Shown here piece after piece: positions 7,265 through 18,241 of a DNA stretch of 21,513 nucleotides. The notes beneath the pieces were generated by a model that had not been told where the DNA came from, did no database searches, and saw nothing but the letters and a program-made list of their open reading frames with translations. The stretch is from SZUA-430 sp044375275 (GTDB lineage: Bacteria > Pseudomonadota > Alphaproteobacteria > Micropepsales > Micropepsaceae). The first letter of the stretch is position 1. Each line of letters starts with the position of its first letter. The stretch is from NCBI GenBank assembly GCA_044375275.1, contig JBILMZ010000028.1:1-21513 (forward strand). The letters are read 5' to 3'. The translations under genes were made by a program, and so were the position numbers.

Positions 7265-7623
7265 TTAGTGGTAATACCTTTTTGTCTCTCTTGTGCTGCG
7301 GACAGGAAACATTTCCTTCTGCAACCCATTATCAACAAGGATTTCCTGTCAAATAGCCTCGGATTTACTCGCTTTCCTGACAGGTCGACTTTTGGACCGC
7401 CCCTATGTTCGCTCATCTTTTCGGGGCTTTCCAGAATATTCCACGCCTTACCTGCGACAGGCCGTCGCACAGCCGAGTCAGCTTGGCGTCAGGTTGCGGG
7501 TCGAGTGTCCCCGATGCGGGAAGTGTGCCGCAGCAATTCAACAAAACAGGGTGCGCTGAACGGCGAGACGGTTGTTGTGACCTCCCCGATGACGCGAAAC
7601 CCGAGACAAAGGGGTGCCTGCCG
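7265..7623. other. Intergenic region between the divergent regulator and peroxidase genes
   Basis: This 359-base gap is the only one over 300 bases. The regulator-proximal half (7240-7420) is noticeably AT-rich and must hold the promoters. It carries an inverted GACAGGAAA pair and further copies of its core. The peroxidase-proximal half is GC-rich, contains TCCCCGATG twice (7508-7516 and 7583-7591), and ends in an AAAGGGG ribosome-binding site eight bases before the ATG at 7624. The peroxidase reading frame happens to stay open back to 7405, but that extension does not resemble family N-termini. No known riboswitch pattern was recognised. Confidence 0.6.
7301..7384. promoter_or_regulatory. 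Inverted GACAGGAAA motifs, candidate regulator sites
   Basis: GACAGGAAA occurs at 7301-7309 and in inverted orientation (TTTCCTGTC) at 7342-7350. A further TTTCCTGACAGG at 7373-7384 carries both orientations of the core. GGAAA-CA-TTTCC at 7305-7316 is a near-palindrome. Clustering of one motif in the divergent promoter region suggests protein binding sites or a leader hairpin. Which protein binds is unknown; the neighbouring OmpR-type regulator is a guess. Confidence 0.4.
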
Positions 7624-10600
7624 ATGGCTGTTTCATTTACCAAAGTCGATCTGGAATATCTTCTTACGCAGATCCAGATGGCGGAGACGAATACGCCTCC
7701 AGTCAGTCCGCACCTCGCCTTCGGGTTGCGCGAAGTCGCGGGCACGAACAACAATCTGGTTCCCGGACAAGGCAACTTTGGTTCGACCGACCAGACCTTC
7801 CCGAGCGTCACGCAGCAGTATTATCAGACAGTCAATGTCGACGGGACGTTCCTGGACGCGAACCCCGGAACGGCTGGCGACATGGTCAGCTATGTGACCA
7901 CAACGCCTGGCGCCATCATGGGCGTCAATGTGATCGATGGCTCCCCCCGCACGATCTCGAACCTGATCTCGGACATCAGCCTCAACAATCCGGCTGCCCT
8001 GCAGGCGGCAAAGGATTTCGCCGCGCAGCTGGGTGTCGGCTACACCGCCTTTTCCTCCAACCCCACCGGCCTGATCCTTCCCGGCGCTGACGGCATCTTT
8101 GGAACCGCAGACGATGCGTGGGGCGCAGGCGCGAATGGAATTGAAGGTGACTTCGACGATTTGTTTGGCGCCGATGGAATCCAGTTCGACAACCCTCTCA
8201 CCCTTACCATCGACGAGTCTGCCGACAACCTGGCGGCTCCGGATTTCCAGAACCTGTTCATCGGCAACATCACGCCGGACGCTGGCCTTTCTGCCCCGTT
8301 CAACAGCTGGATGACCTTCTTTGGCCAGTTCTTCGACCACGGCCTCGACCTGATCTCAAAGGGCGGTGCTGGCGTCGTCATGATTCCGCTGGCTGCTGAT
8401 GACCCGCTCGTTGCAGGTGCAGACGGCCTCTTCAACACCCTGGACGATCTCCCCGTGAACTTGCGCTTCATGGCGCTGACGCGCGCCACAAATGTGGTCG
8501 CGACAGATGCTGGCGCGGACGGCATTGTGGGTACACAGGACGACATTCACCACACGCGCAACGTCACGACACCGTTCGTCGACCAGAACCAGACCTACTC
8601 TTCGCATCCCTCGCATCAGGTTTTCCTGCGCGAGTACGTGACGGGCAGCGATGGCCAGATCCATTCCACGGGGCGTCTGCTGACCCATGCGGCCGGCAAG
8701 GATGGCATCCTCGGCAACATCGATGACAATAGCGGGATGGCGACGTGGGCGGACCTGAAGGCCAACGCGCTCAAGCTTGGAATCGTCCTGACCGACCATA
8801 ATGTCGGAAACGTCCCGCTCATCCTCACGGATGCTTATGGGAACTTCGTACGCAACGCCCTTGGTGGCGTGACCGTCGTCACGGCTTCGGGCAATGTGGA
8901 CATGAACCCGGCGGCCCCCTCGGCGCTGCCGCTGGGTACGACATTCATCAATCACGCGTTCCTGGACGATATCGCGCACACGGCTTCGCCGTTCTCGTCA
9001 AGTGGTGCCTTGCTCGCTGAAGACAGTGACGCCATTGCAGGCCCGGTTCCCAATCCGGCCTACAACTCTGCGCTGCCCCAAGGTCCGGGCAACATGCCCT
9101 TCCTCGCGCAGCCGGCCGGCACGTTCGATGACGAACTGCTCGACGCGCACTACGTTGCGGGCGACGGTCGCGTGAACGAGAACATCGCGCTGACGACCGT
9201 CCACGAGATCTTCCACGAAGAACACAATCGCCTCATCAACCACATCAAGAGCATCGTCGCAGCCGAGCTCGCCAATGGCGACACCGCCTTTGCGTCGCAG
9301 TGGGTACTTGCCGGGGCCAACCTGACAGACGGCATCCAGCCCAATGAGTGGAATGGTGAGCGCCTGTTCCAGGCCGCGAAATTCGGCACCGAGACGCAGT
9401 ACCAGCATCTCGTGTTCGAGGAATTTGCCCGCAAGGTGGCGCCGACCATCCACCTGTTCGGCAATGTCGACATCAACCTCGATCCGGCTGTCACATCGGA
9501 ATTCGCCAACGCCGTTTACCGGTTTGGTCACTCGATGCTGGACGAGAATGTGCCAATCTTCGAGACGAACCCGGATGGTACAATGGTCATCGGACTTGAC
9601 GGCCAGCCCGTCATGACCGAGATGGGCCTCATCGAGGCATTTCTCAATCCACTCGCCTTTGCCCAGATGGGTACCGACGCCGCACAAATGATCGCGCAAG
9701 GTTCGATCCACCAGATCGGAAGCGAGATCGACGAGTTCGTGACCGGTGCCTTGCGCAACAATCTTCTGGGCCTACCCCTTGACCTTCCCGCGCTGAACAT
9801 CGCGCGCGGCCGCGACACAGGCGTGGCTCCCCTCAACCTCGTGCGCGCCCAAATCTATGACGCGACGAATGACCAGTCACTGAAGCCCTATTCAAACTGG
9901 GCGGAGTTTGGCCAGTTCCTGAAACATGAGGGATCACTGGTCAATTTTGTTGCCGCTTACGGGCAGCATGCATCCATCACCTCAGCCACCTCACTCGCAG
10001 CCAAGCGCGCGGCTGCGGCGCAACTCGTCTCATGGGGCCTGGATTCTGCGAGCGCCACTGGCGACGCGGCCCATCAGGACGCCTACAACTTCATGCAAAG
10101 CCTTGGCGTCTGGGCGAACAACACGCGCAACGTTGGAACCGACGCGAAGCTGAATACGGCTGACGATACGTGGTCTGGTGGCACCAACAGTGCCAAGGCC
10201 ATGATGAACATCAATCCGGGCGTGGATGGCCTGTTTGGCACGGCCGACGACATTACGCATGCGGCCATGTGGGCCACGGGCTCCGTAACCGGCCTGGACA
10301 ATATCGATCTCTGGATTGGTGGCCTGGCGGAAAAGCAAAACCTGTTTGGCGGACTGCTGGGATCGACGTTCAACTTCATCTTTGAGACCCAGCTTGAGAA
10401 CCTCCAGGACGGTGACCGTCTCTATTATCTGCCTCGCCTTGAAGGAATGAGCTTCCTGACGGAGATCGAGAACAACTCCTTCGCAGACATGATCATGGCG
10501 AACACGGGTGCGAAGCATTTGCCGGCGAGCATCTTCCTGACGCCGGAGTACACGGTCGAAGCCGGCTCGGTGACGAACGACCCGGCTACGTGGCTCAAAA

Positions 10601-13600
10601 ATCCGGTCACGGGCGCCTATCTGGTCGAGAAACTTCCCGACGGCACAGTCCGCTTCATCGGTGATGACAATTTCTTTGGAAACACGATTGTGATGGGCGG
10701 AACGTCCGGGGATGATCGCCTTCAGGCCGGTCATGCGGACGACGACACTGTCTGGGGTGATGAAGGCAATGACTGGATCGATGGTGGCAACGGCAACGAC
10801 TTCCTTTACGGCGGCGCGGGCAACGACACCTTTGTAGACTCTGGCGGCGACGACATCATCCATGGTGAGGCCGGCAATGACACCATCAATGCAGGCATCG
10901 GCGATGACATCATCTTTGGCGGAGACGGCGATGACTACGTCGAGACCGGATACGCCATCTTCGGTGACACTGCGGAAGGCGGCGGTGGCAATGACATCCT
11001 GATTGGTGGCGACGCCGATGATGCCCTGGCAGGGGGCATTGGCGATGACTGGCTTGAAGGCGGCGCGGGTGGCGATGGACTTGTCGGCGACCTGGGTGCG
11101 CCGACCGGCCAGATTCCGCTGATCGCTGGAAATGACGTCCTGATTGGCGGCGCCATGGGCGACCGCATGATGGGCTTCTCAGGCGATGACATCATGGTTG
11201 GCGAAGGTGGCTTCGACAACTTCAACGGCGGCTTGGGCTTTGACTGGGCAACGTTCGAGTTCGAAACATCTGGCGTCTCCGTCGACATGAACAAGCGGGA
11301 CTTCATCCCCGATCCGACTGCACCTGCCGGACAGGCAACGCGTTCGGTGTTCGTCGAGACCGAGGGCCTCAGCGGTTCACGCTTCAATGACGTCATGGTT
11401 GGAACGAATGCGGCCGTGCTCAATCCGCAATTCAACGAACTGACGAACGTAAACCTGATCCAGAACCTTGACACGTTCTTTGCGGCCGGACCCGTCGCCT
11501 TCTCGAATGGCGACATCATGCTGGGTGGTGACGGCAGCGATCTTATCCAGGGCGGTGCGGGCAACGACATCATCGACGGCGACGCCTGGATGCACGTCGC
11601 CCTCTCGGGCGATGGCAAGGCGGGATCCGAGATCATTCGCCAGATCCGCTGGGACATCACCGCGGGCGACATCGATACGGCCGTGTTCACCGGGAATTTC
11701 TCGGAATACTCCATCGGGTTCGAGACCGATGCGCAGGGCTTCATCTCCGTCACGCACAACGTCCTGAACGGCGGTGGTGGTGGCGGTGGTGGTGGCGGTG
11801 GTGGTGGCGGTGGTGGTGGCGGTGGCGGCGGCGGGAACGTTGGCGTTGCCCTCGTCAACGAAGGAATCGACAAACTCCGCAACATCGAGCGGATCCAGTT
11901 TGCTGACCAGACACTCCTGCTTGACCAGAGCCCTGGTGCCAATCAGGTGGCAACGGGCTCGCTGCTGATCACCGGTGATACCGATATCACGACGCCGATT
12001 GTCGATCCGAGGGTCGGGCTGGTGCTGACTGCCAATTCTGCGGGCATTGCTGATGCCGAAGGCATCAATGCCAGCACGATCAAGTTCCAGTGGCAGATGC
12101 AGGATCCCGTTCGGCTCGACTGGGTCAATATCGCAGGCGCCACTTCCACGACGTTCACGCCGGCCAACCAGCATATTGCCCAGCCTCTCCGCGTTGTCAT
12201 GACATTCACGGACAATGCCGGGGTTCAGGAGCGCGTGGTCTCTGCTGCAACGGGAGTCACTCAGCCCGATCTTGCTCAGAACACCGCACCGTTCATCGTT
12301 CCACAGCAGGGTGTCACAGGCATTCCGGACACCAATGCTCTGACGAACAAGGCCTTCGACCTGTTCCTGCCGCTCGTTACCACGTTTGGTGACAATGAAA
12401 CCAATCCAGCGTTGCTGACCTATTCGGCAACACTGGCAAGTGGTGCAGCGTTGTCCACGGTCGGCCTCACCTTCACGACTGTGCCCGATGGTGCCGGTGG
12501 CATCACCGGCGCCCACATCACGGGTACCGTTTCCACGGCAGGTCCCGTTTCGATCCGCGTTACCGCGACGGATGGCGGTCCGGGTACACCGATGACAGTG
12601 ACTGACACTTTCATCATCAATGTGCAGCAGCCAACGGGTGTGCCCGCGACGGCAGTGGCTCCAGAAGTCTTCGCAGGTTCCGAGGATATCCAGAAGTCGG
12701 GTACGCTTCTCGCCGGCACCGATACGGACGGTGATGCGCTCGGGTTCCGGCTCGTCCAGAACTCCGCGACAAACGGCGCGGTATCGATAAATGCGACGAC
12801 CGGGGCGTTCCTGTTCAATCCATCCCTGGATTTCGCCGGAGCGGCGACATTCCAGTATTATGTCACTGACGGGCTCTACAACAGCGCGCCCAAGACGGTG
12901 ACGATCAACTTTGCGCCTGTCGATGACGGCACGGCAGATGTGCTTCTCACCGGAACGGCTGCCTTGGGTGGTACACTTGGTGCCTTCGTGGGCTTCGATC
13001 CGGACGGGGAGGTTCTGGCCGGGAGCGAGACCTATCAGTGGCTGTTCGATGGCAACACCATCCTTGGCGCGACGAACGCGGACTACGTTGTTCAGACAGG
13101 GGATGTCGGACACAACATTTCGGTTCGGGTTACCTACCTTGATGGTCAGGGGAACCTGAACAACGGCTTGTCAGGGAATCTCGCGCCAGCGGTCAGCGAG
13201 CCGATCTTCATCGGCACGCTGGGCGTGACCGGCGTGACCGGCCTCAACAGTCCCACCATGACGGCGGCTTCGACGATCGTCGATCCGGATGGCGGGCCGG
13301 TTGCTCCCGAGTATGTCTGGGAAACGTCACTGAATGGCACAACAAACTGGACAGTGGCGAGCGCAGGTGTGAGTGCGGATACCGCCACATTCTCGCCGAC
13401 CGGAACAACCACAGCGGCTGGTGCGTTTGTCCGCGTCCGCATGACCTATGTCGATGACGGCAGCAACCTGGAAAACATCGTTGGTGACGCAACCCACTAC
13501 ATCATCAACGGAAACAACAGCAGCACGCTCACCGGGACAGCGGCAGCCGACCTCATCTGGGGCCAGGGTGGCAATGACCAGATCACGGCGGGCGCCGGGA

Positions 13601-14778
13601 ATGACTTTGTCCAGGGCGGCTCGAATGGTGACACGTTCTTCGCGACCGTCAATGACGGCGACGACATCTATGATGGCGGCACGGGCACCGACACCTATGT
13701 CATGACGGCGACTGCAGCAGCAGCCAATGTCAACCTGACGGCAGGCACGGCCACAAGCGCGCAGACCGGCAATGATCAGCTGATCAGCATTGAAAACGTG
13801 ACCGGCAGCAGCGGTAACAACGTCATTGTCGGCAGCGCTGGCAGCAATACGCTGATCGGCAACGGCGGCAATGACAGCATCACCGGTCTTGCAGGTGGCG
13901 ACACGATTGATGGCGGAACCGGGAACGACACGTTCTTCTTCACGATCGGTGACGGCAACGACGACTACACGGGCGGCACCGGCAGCGACACGATCGACCT
14001 GAGCGGGATCACGGGGAACACCACCCTGAACCTCAATTCCGGCAATGCCTCCGGAACGCAGATCGGCAACGATACGCTGAGCGGCATCGAGAACATCATC
14101 GGTGGTGCAGGCAACGACACCATCACGGGGTCCACGCAAGCCAACATCCTTCGCGGAGGTGCCGGTAGCGACAACATCAGTGCGGGCAGCGGCAATGATA
14201 CGTTCGTGGCCGTCGCGGGTGATGGCAACGACATCTATAACGGCCAGGGGGGCACAGACACGCTCGACCTGTCTTTGATCACGACGGCAACAACCGTACG
14301 CCTGGACCTCGGGACGGCGTCGGGTGTCAGCATTGGAAACGATACCATTTCCAACATCGAACGCATCCTGGGCGGCTCGGGCATCGACACGATCACGGCC
14401 GGCAATGCGCCCGAGACATTCACGGGCAATGGCGGGGCTGACATCTTCCAGTTCCGCTCTGCAGGCGCCATTGGCAGCGGCGCCGGCAACCGCGCGGTCA
14501 TCACCGACTTCGCTCATGGCGTGGACAAGATCGACCTGAGGTTCCTCGACGCCAACCAGAGTTCCGGTGGCACGCAGCACTTCACGTTCGGAGGCGTCAT
14601 CAGCGGTGCATCCAACCCGGCGCTGGGTCAGGTCGCGATCCGACACCTGACCGTGGGCGGTGAAGCGCATACCTACATCGAAGGCAATATTCAGGGCTTC
14701 GGCGGAAACAACGACTTCCAGATCGATCTTCTGGGCAACATCGCGATTGATGCAAACGACTTCCTGTTTGGCCCGTAA
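7624..14778 (+). CDS. Giant RTX protein with animal-type heme peroxidase domain (MopA-like)
   Basis: 2384 residues, roughly 240 kDa, no signal peptide. Residues about 35-985 are an animal heme peroxidase with all key residues visible: distal Asp238-His239 (GQFFDHG), catalytic Arg516 and heme-linking Glu519 (GDGRVNEN), EEHNRL, proximal His636 (YRFGHSML), and Asn725 in NIARGRD. RTX calcium-binding nonapeptides follow (about 1025-1209 and 1297-1323), then a 22-glycine tract (1383-1404), several Ig-like/cadherin-like modules (about 1420-1960), a second RTX block (1966-2279), and a serralysin-type C-terminus (VITDFAHGVDKIDL, ending DANDFLFGP) expected to direct type I secretion. Close relatives by architecture are the Mn(II)-oxidising peroxidases of Aurantimonas, Erythrobacter and Roseobacter AzwK-3b. 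Mn(II) as substrate is inference; halide or phenol oxidation is possible. The start at 7624 has AAAGGGG upstream and gives the usual N-terminus with NNLVPGQGNFG. The next gene begins 47 bases downstream. Confidence 0.93.
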   Translation: MAVSFTKVDLEYLLTQIQMAETNTPPVSPHLAFGLREVAGTNNNLVPGQGNFGSTDQTFPSVTQQYYQTVNVDGTFLDANPGTAGDMVSYVTTTPGAIMGVNVIDGSPRTISNLISDISLNNPAALQAAKDFAAQLGVGYTAFSSNPTGLILPGADGIFGTADDAWGAGANGIEGDFDDLFGADGIQFDNPLTLTIDESADNLAAPDFQNLFIGNITPDAGLSAPFNSWMTFFGQFFDHGLDLISKGGAGVVMIPLAADDPLVAGADGLFNTLDDLPVNLRFMALTRATNVVATDAGADGIVGTQDDIHHTRNVTTPFVDQNQTYSSHPSHQVFLREYVTGSDGQIHSTGRLLTHAAGKDGILGNIDDNSGMATWADLKANALKLGIVLTDHNVGNVPLILTDAYGNFVRNALGGVTVVTASGNVDMNPAAPSALPLGTTFINHAFLDDIAHTASPFSSSGALLAEDSDAIAGPVPNPAYNSALPQGPGNMPFLAQPAGTFDDELLDAHYVAGDGRVNENIALTTVHEIFHEEHNRLINHIKSIVAAELANGDTAFASQWVLAGANLTDGIQPNEWNGERLFQAAKFGTETQYQHLVFEEFARKVAPTIHLFGNVDINLDPAVTSEFANAVYRFGHSMLDENVPIFETNPDGTMVIGLDGQPVMTEMGLIEAFLNPLAFAQMGTDAAQMIAQGSIHQIGSEIDEFVTGALRNNLLGLPLDLPALNIARGRDTGVAPLNLVRAQIYDATNDQSLKPYSNWAEFGQFLKHEGSLVNFVAAYGQHASITSATSLAAKRAAAAQLVSWGLDSASATGDAAHQDAYNFMQSLGVWANNTRNVGTDAKLNTADDTWSGGTNSAKAMMNINPGVDGLFGTADDITHAAMWATGSVTGLDNIDLWIGGLAEKQNLFGGLLGSTFNFIFETQLENLQDGDRLYYLPRLEGMSFLTEIENNSFADMIMANTGAKHLPASIFLTPEYTVEAGSVTNDPATWLKNPVTGAYLVEKLPDGTVRFIGDDNFFGNTIVMGGTSGDDRLQAGHADDDTVWGDEGNDWIDGGNGNDFLYGGAGNDTFVDSGGDDIIHGEAGNDTINAGIGDDIIFGGDGDDYVETGYAIFGDTAEGGGGNDILIGGDADDALAGGIGDDWLEGGAGGDGLVGDLGAPTGQIPLIAGNDVLIGGAMGDRMMGFSGDDIMVGEGGFDNFNGGLGFDWATFEFETSGVSVDMNKRDFIPDPTAPAGQATRSVFVETEGLSGSRFNDVMVGTNAAVLNPQFNELTNVNLIQNLDTFFAAGPVAFSNGDIMLGGDGSDLIQGGAGNDIIDGDAWMHVALSGDGKAGSEIIRQIRWDITAGDIDTAVFTGNFSEYSIGFETDAQGFISVTHNVLNGGGGGGGGGGGGGGGGGGGGGGNVGVALVNEGIDKLRNIERIQFADQTLLLDQSPGANQVATGSLLITGDTDITTPIVDPRVGLVLTANSAGIADAEGINASTIKFQWQMQDPVRLDWVNIAGATSTTFTPANQHIAQPLRVVMTFTDNAGVQERVVSAATGVTQPDLAQNTAPFIVPQQGVTGIPDTNALTNKAFDLFLPLVTTFGDNETNPALLTYSATLASGAALSTVGLTFTTVPDGAGGITGAHITGTVSTAGPVSIRVTATDGGPGTPMTVTDTFIINVQQPTGVPATAVAPEVFAGSEDIQKSGTLLAGTDTDGDALGFRLVQNSATNGAVSINATTGAFLFNPSLDFAGAATFQYYVTDGLYNSAPKTVTINFAPVDDGTADVLLTGTAALGGTLGAFVGFDPDGEVLAGSETYQWLFDGNTILGATNADYVVQTGDVGHNISVRVTYLDGQGNLNNGLSGNLAPAVSEPIFIGTLGVTGVTGLNSPTMTAASTIVDPDGGPVAPEYVWETSLNGTTNWTVASAGVSADTATFSPTGTTTAAGAFVRVRMTYVDDGSNLENIVGDATHYIINGNNSSTLTGTAAADLIWGQGGNDQITAGAGNDFVQGGSNGDTFFATVNDGDDIYDGGTGTDTYVMTATAAAANVNLTAGTATSAQTGNDQLISIENVTGSSGNNVIVGSAGSNTLIGNGGNDSITGLAGGDTIDGGTGNDTFFFTIGDGNDDYTGGTGSDTIDLSGITGNTTLNLNSGNASGTQIGNDTLSGIENIIGGAGNDTITGSTQANILRGGAGSDNISAGSGNDTFVAVAGDGNDIYNGQGGTDTLDLSLITTATTVRLDLGTASGVSIGNDTISNIERILGGSGIDTITAGNAPETFTGNGGADIFQFRSAGAIGSGAGNRAVITDFAHGVDKIDLRFLDANQSSGGTQHFTFGGVISGASNPALGQVAIRHLTVGGEAHTYIEGNIQGFGGNNDFQIDLLGNIAIDANDFLFGP
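10696..11250 (+). repeat. First block of RTX calcium-binding repeats (coding)
   Basis: Tandem degenerate 27-base units encode GGxGxDxxx nonapeptides, for example GGNGNDFLYGGAGNDTF and GGDGDDYVE. In RTX proteins these form calcium-binding β-rolls after secretion. The block follows directly on the peroxidase domain. A shorter group (GGDGSDLIQGGAGNDIIDGD) lies downstream at about 11521-11580. Confidence 0.9.
11770..11835 (+). repeat. Poly-glycine microsatellite (22 Gly codons) with a 12-bp tandem unit
   Basis: Twenty-two consecutive glycine codons. The core, 11773-11820, is four perfect copies of GGTGGTGGTGGC. It sits in a turn of an RTX-associated module, between a β-strand ending VTHNVLN and the conserved DKLRNIERIQFADQTLL. 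Unit gain or loss would be in frame (4 residues) and would change only linker length. Confidence 0.95.
13519..14460 (+). repeat. Second block of RTX repeats (coding)
   Basis: Repeats such as GQGGNDQITAGAGNDFVQGG alternate with a longer recurring unit: GDG-N-D-x-Y-x-GG-T-G-x-D-T, a short β-rich stretch, then G-x-x-x-G-N-D-x-L/I-x-x-I-E-N/R. That unit recurs about three times (around 13651-13800, 13951-14100 and 14218-14370), so the block grew by duplication of roughly 90-100 residue modules. It leads into the secretion-type C-terminus. Confidence 0.85.
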
Positions 14779-14825
14779 AGGCCGAAGCGACGCAGACACC
14801 TGATGAGATGCATGGGGAAACAACA

Positions 14826-17090
<2,265 letters not shown>

Positions 17091-17103
17091 TGTGGAATCA
17101 GAT

Positions 17104-17138
17104 ATCCGGTGCGCGTGACTTTCGTTACCGCCCCGGAT
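17104..17138 (+). other. Imperfect hairpin between the oxidase and Sco genes
   Basis: ATCCGG (17104-17109) and CCGGAT (17133-17138) can pair, enclosing a second small stem GTGAC-TTTC-GTTAC. No T-run follows, so it is not a good intrinsic terminator. It could dampen or process the transcript between the two genes, or mean nothing. Confidence 0.25.
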
Positions 17139-17203
17139 TCTGCTAAGACGGTTGAGGGTCGCTGTCGAAGGCTGCTCTTTCCCTTTTTCCGGACCGAGGC
17201 CTG

Positions 17204-18136
17204 ATGATCAGACCGCTCTTGCTGCTCGCCGCTTTCCTGCTGGCATTCACGCCGGCCGCGAAGGCCGAAAAATGGCGTGGCGATTACTTTCCCAACGTGG
17301 TCCTGACCGACCAGGATGGAAAGAAGCATCGCTTCTATGACGACCTGCTGCGCGACAAGATCGTGACGATCAATTTCATGTTCACGACGTGCAAGGACAT
17401 TTGTCCGCTCGATACGGCCAATCTCCTTCGCGTTCAGGAACTGCTGGGCGATCGTGTCGGCAAGGACTTCTTCATGTACTCGATCTCCATCGACCCGGTG
17501 AATGACAGTCCGGCTGCGCTGAAGCGCTACATGGAGACCTATGGGGTCAAGCCAGGCTGGAAGTTCCTGACCGGCCGCAGGGAAGACGTCGACCTTCTCA
17601 TCACGAAACTCGCCATGCGGGTTTCAACGCCCGGAAATCCCCTGGACCACGACACCAGCATCCGGCTGGGTAACGAGAAGCTCGGACAGTGGATCAAGCG
17701 TTCTGTATTCGATGACCCGAAGGTCCTGGCAAACCTCATGACAGACACGCTGACCAATTTTAACGTCAGCCTGGCCGAAACCCACAAGGCTTACGGTGAG
17801 GCGAAAGAGATCAAGCTCAACTCCCGCGGGGAGTACCTCTTTCGGACACGCTGCCAGGCCTGTCACACCATTGGAGGCGGAGACCGGCTGGGGCCGGACC
17901 TCGCGAACGTCGTGTCTGCGCGTCCACGCCCCTGGCTGAGGCGCTGGTTGAAGGAACCGGACAAGATGCTCGAAGAAGGGGATCCGCTGGCGACAGCGCT
18001 CAAGGCCCAGTACCGGAACCTGCCGATGCCCAATTTCGGCTTCGGCGACAAGGAGGTCGACTCCCTGATCGAGTTCATGACCGCCATGGATGAGAAACGG
18101 GCCAAGGAAGAGGCTGCGAAACAGAAGCACCATTGA
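17204..18136 (+). CDS. Sco1/SenC-domain and cytochrome c fusion protein, exported
   Basis: 310 residues. The signal peptide ends near PAAKA-EKW (about residue 21). Residues about 25-185 are a Sco/SenC thioredoxin-like domain with the copper-binding C63-K-D-I-C67 (CxxxC) and the distal ligand His149 (LDHDTS). Residues about 205-295 are a class I cytochrome c domain with C217-Q-A-C220-H221 and a probable axial Met275 (NLPMPNF). The C-terminus is a short charged helix (KRAKEEAAKQKHH). Sco proteins deliver copper or reduce copper-site cysteines; the heme domain suggests electron transfer in the periplasm. Placed 113 bases after the multicopper oxidase on the same strand, it plausibly loads or reoxidises that enzyme (inference). 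The start at 17204 has GAGG five bases upstream. Confidence 0.92.
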   Translation: MIRPLLLLAAFLLAFTPAAKAEKWRGDYFPNVVLTDQDGKKHRFYDDLLRDKIVTINFMFTTCKDICPLDTANLLRVQELLGDRVGKDFFMYSISIDPVNDSPAALKRYMETYGVKPGWKFLTGRREDVDLLITKLAMRVSTPGNPLDHDTSIRLGNEKLGQWIKRSVFDDPKVLANLMTDTLTNFNVSLAETHKAYGEAKEIKLNSRGEYLFRTRCQACHTIGGGDRLGPDLANVVSARPRPWLRRWLKEPDKMLEEGDPLATALKAQYRNLPMPNFGFGDKEVDSLIEFMTAMDEKRAKEEAAKQKHH

Positions 18137-18216
18137 CGTGCGCTGAGGATAGCCTCGCCTCTCGGATCAAGGTGGTATCGCAGTCGCTGGCTGCCAATGT
18201 GGTGACCCTGCTGGCA

Positions 18217-18241
18217 GGCCCTGAGAAAGCTGCTTCAGGCC
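18217..18241. terminator. Weak inverted repeat at the convergent gene ends
   Basis: GGCC-C-TGA and TCA-GGCC can pair (seven base pairs with one bulged C) around a ten-base loop. It lies between the Sco-cytochrome stop and the histidine-kinase stop and overlaps the latter. There is no T-run on either strand, so it is at best a poor terminator. Confidence 0.25.

Noticed and set aside
7258..7470. 70-codon minus-strand frame between regulator and peroxidase
   Set aside because: It overlaps the regulator start and the likely promoter region and has no recognisable features.
7405..7623. In-frame N-terminal extension of 73 codons on the peroxidase
   Set aside because: The added sequence is unlike a signal or domain, while the ATG at 7624 has a good ribosome-binding site and gives the normal RTX-peroxidase N-terminus.
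7490..7623. Possible riboswitch in the GC-rich leader before the peroxidase
   Set aside because: Checked by eye for cobalamin, Mn (yybP-ykoY) and c-di-GMP conserved cores; only partial look-alikes (CGGGAAGTG) were found.
10935..11942. Minus-strand frame with a polyproline run
   Set aside because: It is the complement of the poly-glycine tract and RTX repeats; no start signals or domain.
11377..13113. Long open frame (578 codons) on the minus strand, antisense to the giant peroxidase
   Set aside because: It mirrors the repetitive RTX/Ig-coding region, has no recognisable domain or ribosome-binding site, and the plus-strand protein is clearly real.
10696..14460. Regularly spaced repeats that could be mistaken for a CRISPR array or DNA satellite
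   Set aside because: They are degenerate 27-base codon repeats in one open frame encoding RTX nonapeptides, without uniform repeats and unique spacers.
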